A DNA stretch of 64,000 nt from Otis tarda (Eukaryota > Chordata > Aves > Otidiformes > Otididae). Positions 24,187 through 36,800 of this stretch are shown here, piece by piece; within the stretch, counting starts at the first letter, position 1; every line of letters starts with the position of its first letter. The position numbers were made by a program, and so were the translations under genes. The stretch covers positions 18,268,871-18,332,870 of the forward strand of contig CM048557.1 of NCBI GenBank assembly GCA_026413225.1. Reading direction: 5' to 3'. A model generated the notes under the pieces. It had not been told where the DNA came from. It ran no database searches and saw only the letters and a program-made list of their open reading frames with translations.

Positions 24187-26226
24187 CTAGATCAGGTTGC
24201 TCAGAGCCTCATCCAGCCTGGCCTTGAACATTTCCAGGGATGGGGCATCCACCACCTCTCTGGGCAACCTGTTCCAGCGCTCTACAACTCTCATTGTAAA
24301 AAATTTTTTTCTAATATCTAATCTAAACCTACCTCCTTCTAATTTAAACCCATTACCCCTTGTCCTATCACAACAGGCCCTACTGAACAGCTTCTCCCCA
24401 TCTTTCCTGTAGGCCCCCTTGAGGTATCAGACCGCTATCAGGTCTCCCCGGAGCCTCCTCTTCTCCAGGCTGAACAGCCCCAACTCTCTCAGCCTGTCCT
24501 CATAGGAGAGGTGCTCCAGCCCTCTGATCATCTTGGTGGCCCTTCTCTGGACCCTTTCCAACTGGTCCATGTCCTTCTTGTGTTGGGGACTCCAGAACTG
24601 GACGCAGTACTCCAGGTGGGGTCTCACCAGGGCAGAGTAGAGGAGCAGAATCACCTCCCTCGACCTGCTGGCCACGCTCCTCTTGATGCAGCCCAGGATG
24701 CGGTTGGCCTTCTGGGCCACAAGGGCGCATTGCTGGCTCATGTTGAGCCTCTCGTCTACCAGCACTCCCAAGTCTTTCTCCTCAGGGCTGCTCTCAATCC
24801 ATTCTCCGCCCAGCCTGTATTTGTGCCTGGGATTGCCACGACCCAGGTGCAGGACCTTGCACTTGGCCTGGTTGAACTTCATGAGGTTGGCACGGGCCCA
24901 CCTCTCCAGCCTGTCAAGGTCCCTCTGGATGGCATCCCTCCCTTCCAGCGAGTCCACGGCACCACACAGCTTGGTGTCATCGGCGAACTTGCTGAGGGTG
25001 CACTCTATCCCACTGTCCATGTCGCCGACAAAGATGTTGAACAGGGCCGGGCCCAACACGGACCCCTGAGGGACGCCACTGGTGACCGGTCTCCACTTGG
25101 ACATTGAGCCGTTGACCACCACTCTCTGAGTGCGGCCATCCAGCCAACTCCTTATCCACCGAGTGGTCCATCCATCAAACCCATGCCTCTCTAGTTTAGA
25201 GAGAAGGATGTCATGCGGGACAGTGTCAAAAGCTTTGCACAAGTCCAGGTAGATGATATCCGTTGCCCGTCCCTTGTCCACCGATGCTGTTACCCCGTCA
25301 TAAAAGGCCACCAAATTGGTCAGGCACGATCTGCCCTTGGTGAAGCCATGTTGGCTGTCACCAGCCACCTCCTTGCTCTCCATGTGCCTTAGCATGGTTT
25401 CCAGGAGAATCTGCTCCAGGACCTTGCCAGGCACAGAGGTGAGGCTGACCGGCCTGTAGTTGCCCGGGTCTTCCTTACTCCCCTTTTTAAAAATGGGGGT
25501 TATGTTCCCTCTCTTCCAGTCATCGGGGACCTCACCAGACCGCCACGATTTCTCAAATACAATGGCCAGTGGCTTGGCAACTTCATCCACCAGTTCCCTC
25601 AGGACGCGCGGATGGATCTCATCAGGCCCCATGGACTTGTGCACCTTCAAGTTCCTTAGATGGTCCTGAACCTGCTCTTCGAGCACCGTGGGCGGTTCTT
25701 CATCCTCACAGTCCCTGCCTGTGCCTTCCACAGCTTGGGTGGGGAGACAAGAGCCCTTATCAGTGAAGACTGAGGCAAAAAAGTCGTTGAGTACCTCAGC
25801 CTTCTCCACATCCCGGGTAACCACGACACCCGTTACCTTCCGGAGGGGGCCTACATTCTCCTTGGATTTTCTTTTGTCCCCTACATACCTATATAAGCTT
25901 TTCTTGTTACTTTTTATATCCCTGGCCAGGTTCGATTCCATCAGGGCTTTAGCCTTCCTCACCCTATCCCTGGCCGCTCGCACAGCCACTCGGTAGTCCT
26001 CCCAGGCTACCTGTCCCCGCTTCCACCCTCTATAGGCTTCCTTCTTTACTTTCAGTTGGTCCAGGAGCTCCTTGCTCATCCACGCTGGCCTCCTGGCCTT
26101 TTTGCCCGACTTCTTCTTCATCGGGATGCACCTCTGCTGAGCTTGGAGGAGGTGCTCCTTAAATACGGACCAACTTTCCTGGGCCCCTCTTCCCTCCAGG
26201 GCCGCCTCCCATGGCACTTTGTCCAT
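24187..26226 (-). pseudogene. CR1 ORF2 fragment with one in-frame stop
   Basis: The frame is open for 599 codons from 26226 to an in-frame TGA at 24427-24429, then continues open in the same frame for 79 codons to the normal CR1 stop (TAG, 24187-24189). The TGA sits where relatives have the Gln of the FQYLKG region, and one neighbouring codon is missing. The reverse transcriptase motifs are all present: [20 protein letters not shown] (255-274), motif [10 protein letters not shown] (D328), motif [13 protein letters not shown] (382-393) and motif C FADD (414-417). The endonuclease is lost by 5' truncation, so the copy cannot be autonomous. The reading frame starts inside the element; its first Met is not a natural start. 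Confidence 0.92.
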
Positions 26227-26242
26227 GAGGTTCCTGAGGTTT

Positions 26243-27638
26243 CATACTTCCAGTTTAAGAAATGTGGTTGTAGTGCATGGTCTTTAATCCATATTACAGA
26301 ACCATGTTCCTCCTCTGTCTTGTATCCTTGGAGAATGTACCTTGTTTCCTCCTACAGAAGTTTCATACAACTTTGGTAAGGGTATTAATATGTACACTGA
26401 CAATTCTTAGGATTAAAGCTATCCATTCATGATGGATGTCTTAGCAGGTGAGGAGAATGAACACCACTAGAAGTCCATAAAAGCAGGCAGATTCAAAAAC
26501 TGTTAGTTACTCTTTGTGGATGGTGAAATTAGCCTCCGGAGAGCTATGCGCTGCCCAAGATAACTTCTGGTATCCAAGCTGTCCTACCTTATTCCCAAAG
26601 TGTAAGAAAAGGAAATAGGATTATCCTGACTTTACAGATTAGATTGGAAGCAGAGTAAGTGTCAGTTAAATGATTTACCCAAAGTTAGAGAAGTGGCTTG
26701 TGTCAGAGCCAGGGTTTGAATCATAATAATCTGGATCTCAAAGTGGTGCTTTAGCCTCCAAAGTAGACTGTTGTTCTGGAAAGGAAAAGCCTGCAGTCAG
26801 TCGCAGTAGCAGCTCTGGGGAAGTGACTGGCCAGAAAAATGAGCGTTTTTCATTTTAGTGTTTGTGTGAGAGAAGCTGTATGTGCTCTAATTTGGTAAAA
26901 ATTGAACTTCATCTCTTAATTAGAAGTTGTTTTTATCTAAAAACATTGCAGCACTCCCACATTTCTCCTGACAGCTTGGGCTGTGTGGCACAGACAAGCT
27001 AGGATGGCTTTAAGTGTCAAAATATGCTTTTCATTCTTGTGTGTATATATATATCAATGCATTATCAAGTAAAATATAACCCTGCAGTGTGACAGATTAT
27101 GTTTCTTTAATTGTCATCACTCTTTGAATGAATTATGGCTGTCAAGAGAAATTTGCACTTCTAGAAACATTGGAAACCTTGAATCATCTAGGCTGAAAAG
27201 AAGGCCAGGCCTTGCTCTGCATACCTCTGGCTGGAACATCGCTGGAGGTGGCAGAGCTGATCTGAATACATTTGGTTTTGAATGCTTTCTCTTGCTTTGC
27301 TAATTACGTACCAGATTGTGTTTCCTGCAGAACTCTGACCATTTTCCTCAGCTTTTATCAGTGACTTTTGCTGTTTGTGGGAATAAAAAAGTGGGAGACT
27401 TGTCTCCTGAGAATGCTGGTTTTTCATGGTTTCCTGCTGGGTGGCCCTTGCTGCTCTGACGTTTGTGGCACATGAAGCCTATGCACCCTGGCACGTTAGA
27501 GGTTTGTGTTCCCTGTTCAGAGGTGGGCATGAGATAGCAGTAGACTGGGGCTGGGAACCTATTAGCTAAATTGTGCTTAACCTGGACAACATGGACCAGC
27601 TTAGCAGAAGTTGAAGGTGCACAGGCTTCTCCTGGAGA
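26243..27638. other. Unrecognised DNA containing an MIR-like relic
   Basis: No gene is recognisable. It holds the MIR-like relic at 26612-26762 and a short TATA/TG run at about 27041-27053. Confidence 0.55.
26612..26762 (-). mobile_element. MIR-like ancient SINE relic
   Basis: On the plus strand the order of phrases is CTGACTTTACAGATTAGA, then a purine-rich piece, then TTAAATGATTTACCCAAAG, then GTCAGAGCCAGGGTTTGAAT. This is the order and spacing expected for the reverse complement of an MIR/CORE-SINE body (ACAGATGAGGAAACTGAGG, TTGCCCAAGG, GCAGAGCCGGGATTCGAA). The copy is heavily diverged, as expected for a repeat older than the bird-mammal split. Identification is by eye. Confidence 0.6.
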
Positions 27639-28164
27639 CCACTCCCAGATCCTTTTCCACCAAGCGGCTTTCCAACCACTCTTCCCCAAGCCCTGTAGCG
27701 TTGTGTGGGGTTGCTGTGACCCCAGTGCAGCACCTGGCACTTGGCCTTGTTGAACCTCATACAATTGGCCTCAGCCCGTCTATCTAGATCCCTCTGCAGA
27801 ACCTTCCTACCTTCCAGCAGATCGACACTCCTGCCCAACTTGGTGTCATCTGCAAACTTACTGAGGGTGCACTCGATCCCCTCATCCAGATCATTGATAA
27901 AGACATTAAACAGAACTGTCCCCAACACTGAGCCCTGGGGAATGCCACTTGTGACCGGCCACCACCTGGATTTAACTCCATTCACCACCACTTCTTGGGT
28001 CTGGCATCCAGACAGGTTTTTGCCCAGTGGAGAGTACACCTGTCCAAGTCATGAGCAGCCAGTTTCTCCAGGAGAATGCTGTGGGAAGCAGTGTAAAAGG
28101 CTTTACTAAGGGCCAGGTAAACAACATCCACAGCCTTTCCCTCATCCACTAAGTGAGTCAGATG
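27639..28164 (-). mobile_element. CR1 LINE, inverted middle segment of ORF2
   Basis: A minus-strand piece of CR1 ORF2. It reads [18 protein letters not shown] (motif A region, with the first catalytic Asp changed to Ala in VVYLALSKAF), then [12 protein letters not shown] (motif B), [10 protein letters not shown] (motif C) and [17 protein letters not shown], with a frameshift after the motif A segment. It ends at 27639 at the position equal to DLGV of the intact ORF2 (about residue 787 of the 16969-19905 frame). It has no 3' terminal repeat. The plus-strand CR1 at 28465 resumes at the very next part of ORF2, so the two are pieces of one original element. Confidence 0.88.
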
Positions 28165-28464
28165 ACACAATTTGTTTCAAAATGGCACTTTTTAACCACC
28201 AAAAATAACTTCTTATAGTAAAAACAAGAGTCCAAGCCCCAGATGTGCTCAGGAACGTTTCTGTGAAAGGAAATGGCATTCAATCCTTGCTGTTTCCCCT
28301 CACAGGTTTTCAGGCCTTTTCTCTGTTCTGCATGATAACGCGTAGGTGTATCTAAGGCCTATGGTTAGGAAAGCTTCCTGCACTCTAAGAAAACAAAGTT
28401 CCTGGAAACTCAGATTAAAGACACTAGACAGGCCAGCTTCAGTGGGATCAGGCTTCCCCAAGGG
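28165..28464. other. 300-bp non-CR1 spacer inside the split CR1
   Basis: This stretch lies between the two oppositely oriented halves of one CR1 and shows no CR1 similarity that I can see. It may be the original left flank of the element, flipped together with its first half by an inversion. Confidence 0.5.
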
Positions 28465-29123
28465 AGGCGAGCCAGCTGGCTGAATATGAGCCGGCAGTGT
28501 GCCCAGGTGGCCAAGAAGGCTAATAGCATCCTGGCTTGTATCAGAAATAGTATGGCCAACAGGAATAGGGAAGTGATTGTCCCTTTGTACTTGACATTGG
28601 TGAGATTGCATCTGGAATACTGCGTTCAGTTTTGAGCCCTCACTACAAGAAGGACATTGAAGTGCTGGAGCATGTCCAAAGAAGAGCAATTAAGCTGGTG
28701 AAGGGTCCAGACAACAAGTTCTATGAGGAGCAGCTGAAGGAACTGGAGTGGTTTATTCTGGAGAAAAGGAGGCTCAGGGGAGACCTTATGGCTCTCTACA
28801 ACTACCTGAAAAGAGGTTGTAGCAAGGTGGATGTTGATCTGTTTTCCCAAGTAACTAGTGATGGGACAAGAGGAAATGGCCTCAAGTTGTGGCAGGGGAG
28901 GTTTAAATTGGATAATAGGAAAAGTTTCTTCACTACAAGGTTTATGAAGCACTGGAACAGGCTGCCCAGGGAAGTGGTTAAGTCACTACCCCCGTAGGTA
29001 TTTAAAAGATGTAGTTGATGTGGTGCTTCAGGACATGGTTTAGTGGTGGACTTGGCAGTGTTAGGTTTATGGTTAGACTTGCTCATCTTAAGAGTCTTTT
29101 CCAACCTACATAATTCTATGATC
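28465..29123 (+). mobile_element. CR1 LINE 3' segment, continuing the inverted piece
   Basis: The plus-strand C-terminal region of ORF2 starts at [19 protein letters not shown] and runs through [50 protein letters not shown] and RLPREVVKS, then a 3' UTR ending in a degenerate terminal repeat ATTCTATGATC (about 29113-29123). One 121-codon frame (28632-28997) stays open. The lineage is that of the intact copy at 16875-20440. The segment begins within a few bases of where the inverted piece 27639-28164 stops in element coordinates. Confidence 0.92.
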
Positions 29124-30371
29124 TTTCCCAGTTCCCTTAATTTGGGATTTCTATGGTTCAGCTCATGGAGAAAGAGGATTTTTTGTGAAAGAAGCTTTCA
29201 GGTCAGGGATTTAACCTATGAAGTAAGCCTCCAGAATAAAGGTGCTTCATAAAAGACGATGACCTTTGGTGTCAAGGAAGGCATTGACTCCCCTGCCCTA
29301 CCCTGAGGTGTTAGCTATAGCTGTTTACAGCTATAGGACATGGCAAAGGATGTCATTTCAGTTAGTCTCAAAGAGAGCTGGAAATGCAGTATTGGATACA
29401 CAAATTCAAACTGGGAACTGGGTCCAAATGGCTGTAACTTTTAAGTACTTTTCATGTCAGCGTAGATATTCAGGTGAACAAAACTTAAACATATATTTAG
29501 ACCAGTCTGAAATTTTCCAAAGTGGCATATTGTTTATTTTTGGTGTCTTGAAGTTCTTTTTATTTCCCCCTGTCCTTTTGCAGAGGCTTGCCTAGAGAGT
29601 ATTGCAAGGCATAAGCAAGCAGTGGAAGCAGAGGTGAATGTTTTCCCTTCCCTTTGACAGTGTATGCCCTTCTAGCTCTGTCTTGATTTTGATGTTTTCT
29701 TTTCCTCATTGTTGCTTGTTTGGGATAATGCATAGTTATCAGAATCCTCTCTGCTGTGGTATGCCAAGATGATAGAAAGGCATCTCCTTGAAAACATTTA
29801 CAAAGACAGCCCAGCATCTGAAAATTGATGCTTCCCATATAGTAAGAGCTGCAGGCTACAAGAAATCTTGTCTTACTTACAGTATGCCTGTGTTAAATAG
29901 GTATCTGTAAATATTTCAGATTCATTTATGGTGAAAACTTGAATTTTCATGAATTGTAGTTTAAACAAAAAGAAAACAGTAGTATGGATTGGCTGTTGTG
30001 AATTCTGAGAATGTAGTGGGGTAAGGATAGTCATAAGGCTGCTAATGTCTCTGACTATAGAATGAAAAGTGTATTTCCAGGCTTAGTACTGTGTTGTGGA
30101 AGGTCTTTGCAAGTTAGGAATCTTAAAATTGTTTGTATTATTAGGCTTTGTATTGTTCTATTTCATGTGTGTTGGGCAGGCTAAAAAGATGTATGCGTAT
30201 CAGCTATGGATATGTTATTACAAAGTTGCTACTAGGAGCCACTGAAGGATGTGAGAAGGAGAGCACGGGAATAAACAGAGGGAGATTGAAACAAAGATGA
30301 CTCATCTGATGCCTTTAAACATGAATGTCACCAATAATTTCTAGCTAGGCAGAGCTCAACAACTCCTGTTC
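29124..30371. other. Unrecognised DNA
   Basis: I see no gene, repeat family or structured site in this stretch. The frame at 29266-29595 (109 codons) matches nothing I know. Confidence 0.55.
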
Positions 30372-30804
30372 CAGAGGGCTGAAGCACCTCTCCTGTGAGG
30401 ACAGGCTGAAAGAGTTGGAGCTGTGCAGCCTGGAGAAGAGGAGGCTCCGGAGAGACCTTATAGTGGCCTTCCAGTACCTCAAGGGGGCCTACAGGAAAGA
30501 TGGGGAGAGACTATTCAGTAGGGCCTGTTGTGACAGGACTAAGGGTAATGGTTTTGAAATAGAGGGAGGTAGATTTAGAATAGATATTAGGAAAAAATTT
30601 TTTTACAATGAGGGTGGTGGAACACTGGAGCAGGTTGCCCAGAGAGGTGGTGGATGCCCCATCCCTGGAAACATTCAAGGCCAGGTTGGACGAGGCTCTG
30701 AGCAACCTGATCTGGTTGGAGATGTCCCTGCTCCTTGCAGGGGGGTTGGACTAGATGGCCTTTGAAGGTCCCTTCCAACTAACCATTCTATGATTCTATG
30801 ATTC
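30372..30804 (+). mobile_element. CR1 LINE 3' end
   Basis: A short, 5'-truncated CR1 on the plus strand. It begins in GLKHLSCEDRLKELELCSLE near the C-terminus of ORF2, continues [20 protein letters not shown] and the 3' UTR, and ends in the terminal repeats ATTCTATGATTCTATGATTC (30785-30804). The sequence is closest to the 3' ends of the copies at 1374 and 24082 and lies in the opposite orientation to both. One frameshift within the T/A-rich part near 30600 breaks the frame. Confidence 0.95.
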
Positions 30805-33800
30805 CTTTAAAAATACTTAGTTTTGAGTTTTGTTTACGATGCAGGAGCATCGTTTTGTATGCTGCATGGATCTAAAGTCGTATGGGTATGGATTCAAGGG
30901 TCCCCAGCAGGGATACTGGAGGTGCCAATCCTGACACTAAATTTTTTACTGTGATTAACAAAGCTCAGACTCTGCAAAGGTTAAAACTGTGTGGCCTGCT
31001 TGTCAGCTGGATCTCTGGGGTTGAGAGACCCTGTTCAAATTGCAGTTGCAGGTAGGAAATTATAGACAGACAGCAACAGAGACTTCAGCATCATCTCAAG
31101 TTCCATCAAGTTCCACTTAAATGCCTGGTCTTTTTTGCAACAGATGTATCACATTAGTTAGGGATTGTTGTATTTTCTGCCTTCTGGTTTCCCCAGATTC
31201 ATTTACCTGGTTAGACACTCTGTTGTCTTGAGAGAAAATTTGTGAGTTAAACGCCACGGATAGAATTGCCTTTTTCTTGTGCTGCCCTTCTGGATGCAGA
31301 TGAGTGCCCTCTGTACACTCACAGCAGCGGGAGCCATACAGACTGGTAGATCACAACACTTTTCTTCTGCCTAAAATGAAAAAGGAGAGACTAGTTCTAA
31401 TTAAAATGCAGCCAGAGCCTTTAATACTGGAGTATTAATAGTGATGCTGGCCTTGACAAAAATAGCTGTTAAGTAGGGAGTAAAATGCTTTCCATGTTTG
31501 CCAAAGTTGTAATGAAAATGGTGGAGCTGTCATAGATATGATGTTCTTAGCTAAAATGATTATGGATTAACAATTTTCCAATGCATTGAACCGGGTTATT
31601 TCCAGCACATTCAGATTTTAGTGTTGTAAAGGTTTAATAGAGAATCTTGACAGTGAGTCTGTATCTTTACCAAAGGAAAAGGTAGGCAGTCTTTGTGAAA
31701 TCCACTCACATTCTTTACTCAACACCTTGATGCTGCTCCCATGGTCGTTTCTTGTCATCTTCATATGTGTCTGACTCTCTCCAGAAACACTTGATGCAGT
31801 GCATGGCTGTGGATTGCTGAGTTCGGCTGCTGGTGTGATGCAAACTACATGAGCCTCACAATCTTCGTAGCCTCTAAATACACAGGGGAACTCCTCAATG
31901 GGGTAAATCCGTGACGTTCTGCAGAAGTGGCTGGACCTGTGCCAGTCTATAGTGCTTGAAGACTGAGCACAATGATGCGTCTTCGATGCAGTTTACTACT
32001 TTTAGGAAAAACTAGTTTTTACAAGGAATCAAACATGTGTGAGTTAATGCTGAACTGTGAAGCAAGACCAGAAGTTACATTTGACAGATCTTTGTTAGAT
32101 GCCAAGGAACTCAGGGAAAATTTAAATACCAGCCTCTTGTGATCATGATAGAACAATAGTAGCTGAGAAAATGTACAGAAGTATTTGATTCCAAATGGCG
32201 AAATGACTAATGCTGTTCATTTATGATCCACACAGTGGGAAAGTGTGTTCGTCTTCATGTAGCTCTGATTTCAGCTTGTAGCAGAAACTTGACTCAGTAG
32301 CAGAAACTTTGACTTTGGGTGGCTCCAGCTTTCATTAATTATCAATTCTGCTTCTTATTTCTCCAGAACAGGGGCTGAACGTTCCTTGGCATGTTTTTGC
32401 CGATCCCTAATGGGTTTTGTAAGTGGAGGGAGAAACATACATGTTTGGAAGTTCTTCTGCTGGCCTGTGGAAGCATTACTTTCTTTTCATTTTTGTGTAT
32501 TCTGAAGTAAAAGAAGAATAATAATAGATTTGTCCTGAGGCCAAGAACTGCACAGAACCCAAGGCAGCATAATGATCTTTTAAACTTTGGAGAACATGTT
32601 TCTGAGTATGCAGGAGACCCCAGAAATAGTGGACTGCTAATCCTCAATAGAGATTGCTTGTTTATCTCATACTAAAGAGATTTGGTCTAGAGGAGCGTTC
32701 CCGTTTGCAGTTAGTCAGTGTGCCAGGAAATATCCTGCATTTTATCTTTGGGTATCTCAGATGAGGAAAAAAAGCAGCATCGCCTTGGCTAGCCTCATCA
32801 GACAGCAACAGAGAGCCGCCTGATCCTCGCCTCTGGTTTGCTAGGTTTGTGTATGAGATGAGGCTATTCAGTTCCTTTGTGAAGTATATGCTAAAGTGCC
32901 TTTCTGAATCCATAGCCTTCTGTGTAGATTACTTTTATGAAGAAATAATAATAATAGTCATAATAAAGTATTATCTGCACTCCTGTGAAAATTATGTATT
33001 TTTTGCAGAGAAGGTGTATGGCTGCACAAGCTAAAGAAATTGGATGTTTATGTTATTGCCTGTTAGTCAATGGCTTTTCCAAAGCTTATAAGTAAGGCAG
33101 GTGTGTAATGCCTTTGGAATTCCTATGTTAGTAATAGTTTTTAATATGAACACCTTAGTAATTGTGTTTTGGTAGCTTTGGTGGTCTAAAGACACATGTG
33201 AGGGAAGATTGACAAGGAGGAGTGTTCTGTTTTAGTAAATCAGCTGATACACCTGGAGAGAACAGATAATCTCTGAGAACCAGTAAACTTCAGAGGGGAA
33301 AAAAAAAAAAAGGAGCGTAATTGTGATATGAGCACTTTCAGAAATTGGGTCCTAAGAACAGTTCGATACAGGTGGTAAACACTTGGAAGACAAAAGCATG
33401 TAGATACGTACATGTCCGAATAAATAGCACTTAAGCTGCTGTTCTGCTGGTAGCTACAGTGAGTGTCTGGGTAAGGCTGTTGTGCCCTGTAACTGTGTGA
33501 TGTGTGTGCAGTGACGTTAACTTTTAGGTACTCCTTTCAGTATCTGCCCCCCTCACTAGCTGCTGTTTTGGTGTCTCCAGGTAGCAGCTGCCTGTCTGAT
33601 CGCCTAAACCGACTGCTGTTGGATCTGTCTTGAATCCCACCTCCAGACATGTCTCCCAGATTTCTTGCTTGGGCATTAAGTGTTACATTGTGTGCTGCTG
33701 AGAAACTAGTGGAATCCAGCGTATCCCCTTGTAGAGATAGCCTTTCCAGATTTGATCCATCAGGTAAAAGATGTCTGGGCTGTGATTGGTGAAGGCTCAG

Positions 33801-36800
33801 CTCTCTCCTTTGATCACAGCTTCAGTTATTGATCCCCGTGTCTATACTGTACGTAAACCATTTAGCTTTCCCAGATAGGAGCACCTTGTACCAGCTGCCT
33901 TTCTGGTACCCTTTGGTCAGAACTGAGGGCGTTGGCTGTCCTGTTCTAGAAGCATAGCTGGTAAGCCACAAAAAAAGTCGCAACTTTGAGCTGACACAGC
34001 AGCTGTCAGTCTTCTGGCTTGCTCTGGAAAATGCTGGGCTAACTGCATGCTGCTGTACTGAGCATGCTGGATGCGGTTAGGACTCCCAGATGTGCGTCAG
34101 CCCTGGGTAAATATGAAATATTCTACTGGATTTGCCTGGGGAACAGCTGAAGTATGGAAATGCTGCACTGAATCAATGGCTGATTCTCACAAATACAAAA
34201 AAAATATATCACTTTCTTAGTCTTCCTCTCTGGAAAGCCTGGAAGTGCTGAAAAATGTTTTAGTGTAGCCACTGCTACTTACAGAAGGAGACTTTATGGT
34301 AAGGAAGGCACCTGCTACAAGTCCTACAAGCTAAATAGCATTTTTTACATGCATTGTTCAAAATTGAATTACTTGAGTAAGAAGAGTACTTTTTTTTTTT
34401 TTTCTGTTGAATGCTGCATGTGTGATTCCATTTAGAAAAGTTAAAATGCTGAACATTTATGTTGCTGTCTTATTGTTATATTTGGTCCTCCATTTCCTGC
34501 CAATTTGCATTCTACGAAAACAGACGAGGAGCAGTTACATGAAGGTAGTAACACAGGAAATTATTATTTTTTTCAGTAGGTGCTATGACATTCCTTATTT
34601 GTATATATATTTTTACAGAGATTGCTGACATTTTAGCTCTTGATGTAGGAGAGTGAAACAAAGAGAGGGCATAAGGGAAGAAATGAAGAGGGAAAACACA
34701 AGCTGTGATCTAAGAAATAACTTAGGGAGAGTATCTACAAGGATTTCTAAATGAAGGCCCTGATTTGATTCATTTTGCATAACCTGACAAGTAACATCTA
34801 ACAATAAAAAGAAAGCCAAAATTAAAGGTAAACACATGGGAGGTGGGCTTCAGTACTGAATTTGAAGTGTTGGCATTTTCTGTTGCTGATTTGACATTCT
34901 GTTGTAACAGGGAATTTGGTGTTTTTGTTGTGAGTAGAATTAAGCTTTCCTGCTAACATATGTAACAGCACCACATGCACGCCCTCAGCTTTCATTGACG
35001 GACAATTCTCTTGTACACAAAAATGAGTGCCCTTAATACTACAAGCACATGCAGTTTCAATAGTTGCACCTCTTTGTGGCAATACATTCAGATAATTTAT
35101 ATATTAAATAGCTGTGTTGCAAGGTCTTGAGCTCATAAAGGAAGGCTGTTCTGAGTCAGAGCAATGTTAGCACAGCGTCCTTTTTCAACAGTAGCTCAGA
35201 GCATATGCTTTAGGAAGTAGTAAAAGCAGTAAGATGTATAGTAATAGTTCTTGAGTGTGCTGACTGTACTTAGAAGCCATTGAGCAATATGGCTGCAGCC
35301 GTGCAGGCCCTAAGAGGCTGAGAGATACCATGTCCAATTTTCCTCTTTGAAACAGGAGTGAGTATGAAAGTCACCGCTTGAGCTTTTTCTTGTTTGCTGT
35401 CTGGATTTGCGTAAGTGCAGGTGGATCCGTTCTTGGCCTCTGCCTCACAAGTGGGGTTGAGTCTGTAAACATCTCACCCCTGTGAAGTGGGTAGGACTTC
35501 GTACAGCACTGGCATAGTATTGCAGTGACGTGAACACAAATTAAGCCTGCAGCTAGCAGTCCTGCACTGTGATTGTAAAGCTGGCTCTTGGCAGCTATAG
35601 AGGTGTTTGTCTCTCGTGTGCGTGCATTTTGGATGGACAGTAATGATAACTATTCATGATTACTAGCACTTGAGGCTGCTGAAGAAGAGGGTTTGTGGGT
35701 GTCTCCACGTTTGGTTTGTCTGTGTGTAAGTGCAAAAGGCTTATCAGGCAGTTAGCTTAGTATCTAAGCTAGAAATACACCTCTTTTTTTTTTTTTATGA
35801 AACTCTTCCTTTCCTCTCCTTCCTTTGCAGTCTCCCCAGAGTGGTGCTAGGAAGTGGCAGCAATTGGATCAGCTGTCAGGTCATTCCCCTCACTTTCTAT
35901 TTAAGCAGGATCCACAGCCTGACTGTGCCTCTTGAAGAATAACAGAAAGACCTGGAGATGCCTCTGAGTTTCTGCATTATAACTGCTATTTATAAAAATT
36001 TGATATTGTCCCTGAAAATTGAAACTATAAAATTGATGAATTTGTTTCAGATTCTTTTTTCTGTTGGTCTTCAGTTGCAGGGACTGTTTACCACCAATGA
36101 TCGATATTTCATTATAGCTCTTCTCCTGGAGCACTTAGGATCTTTATGAAAAAGTGATTTTGTGATTTCCTTATTATGCCTGCAAATGTCTTAAAAGATG
36201 CCTTGCAAAAGTGAGATAAGTAGTGTGGATTTTCTGGGAGAGCAAAAACTTTTAAACTTCTTGGGAACAGACACCTTTAATTGCTACTTTTTTCTTCTGT
36301 TTCCTCTCCTTCCTCCTTTCTTATATATTAAAGCCTCTTCAGTAATTGTCATTGTGACTGCTACATTATTTTTGGTGATTTCTTCTTTTCATACCTAAAT
36401 ACTGTTTGTGTAGGTTTGGGTTTTTTTTTCTTTTTGACCATTGAGTCCAAGCCACTTCAATACGGCATATAATCAAGGACAGAGGGAGAAAGATTGGCTT
36501 TTAAAAGCAAGTGTGTAAATAAATATTTTAAACCCTCTATTCAGAAGGAAATTAGCAAATGTGGAGGCCCTCACAGATGGCCTCATATTGCTGCTCCCAG
36601 TTTTAGACACTCCTCTGTCCATCCTTCAACATGACTATATGAACCAGTGAGTTGAGCTGGGAGAATGGTGAATAGTTTCCTGTCAGGTGTTGGCTGTCTC
36701 CAAGGCAGCCTGGTTAAAAATTCGTGGAGGTTATCTTGTTTCTTTACCTCCTGGTTTTCAAAACGATTGAATCTTGCAAAACAAGGTATTGAAAGCAGAA

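Larger units (their letters stand above)
24082..26242 (-). mobile_element. Long CR1 LINE, 5'-truncated, nearly open ORF2
   Basis: A minus-strand CR1 with four perfect copies of the 8-bp terminal repeat TCATAGAA (24083-24114) at its 3' end, a 3' UTR (about 24118-24186), and ORF2 from the C-terminal half of the endonuclease/RT linker to the natural stop. The 5' end falls where ORF2 reads [10 protein letters not shown] (about 26242); the endonuclease and ORF1 are absent. The lineage differs from the copy at 16875: the C-terminal region reads YLKGAYRKDGE here but [11 protein letters not shown] there. Confidence 0.95.

Noticed and set aside
24511-25107. Plus-strand open frame of 198 codons, with an overlapping 128-codon frame
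   Set aside because: Antisense shadow of the CR1 reverse transcriptase at 24187-26226.
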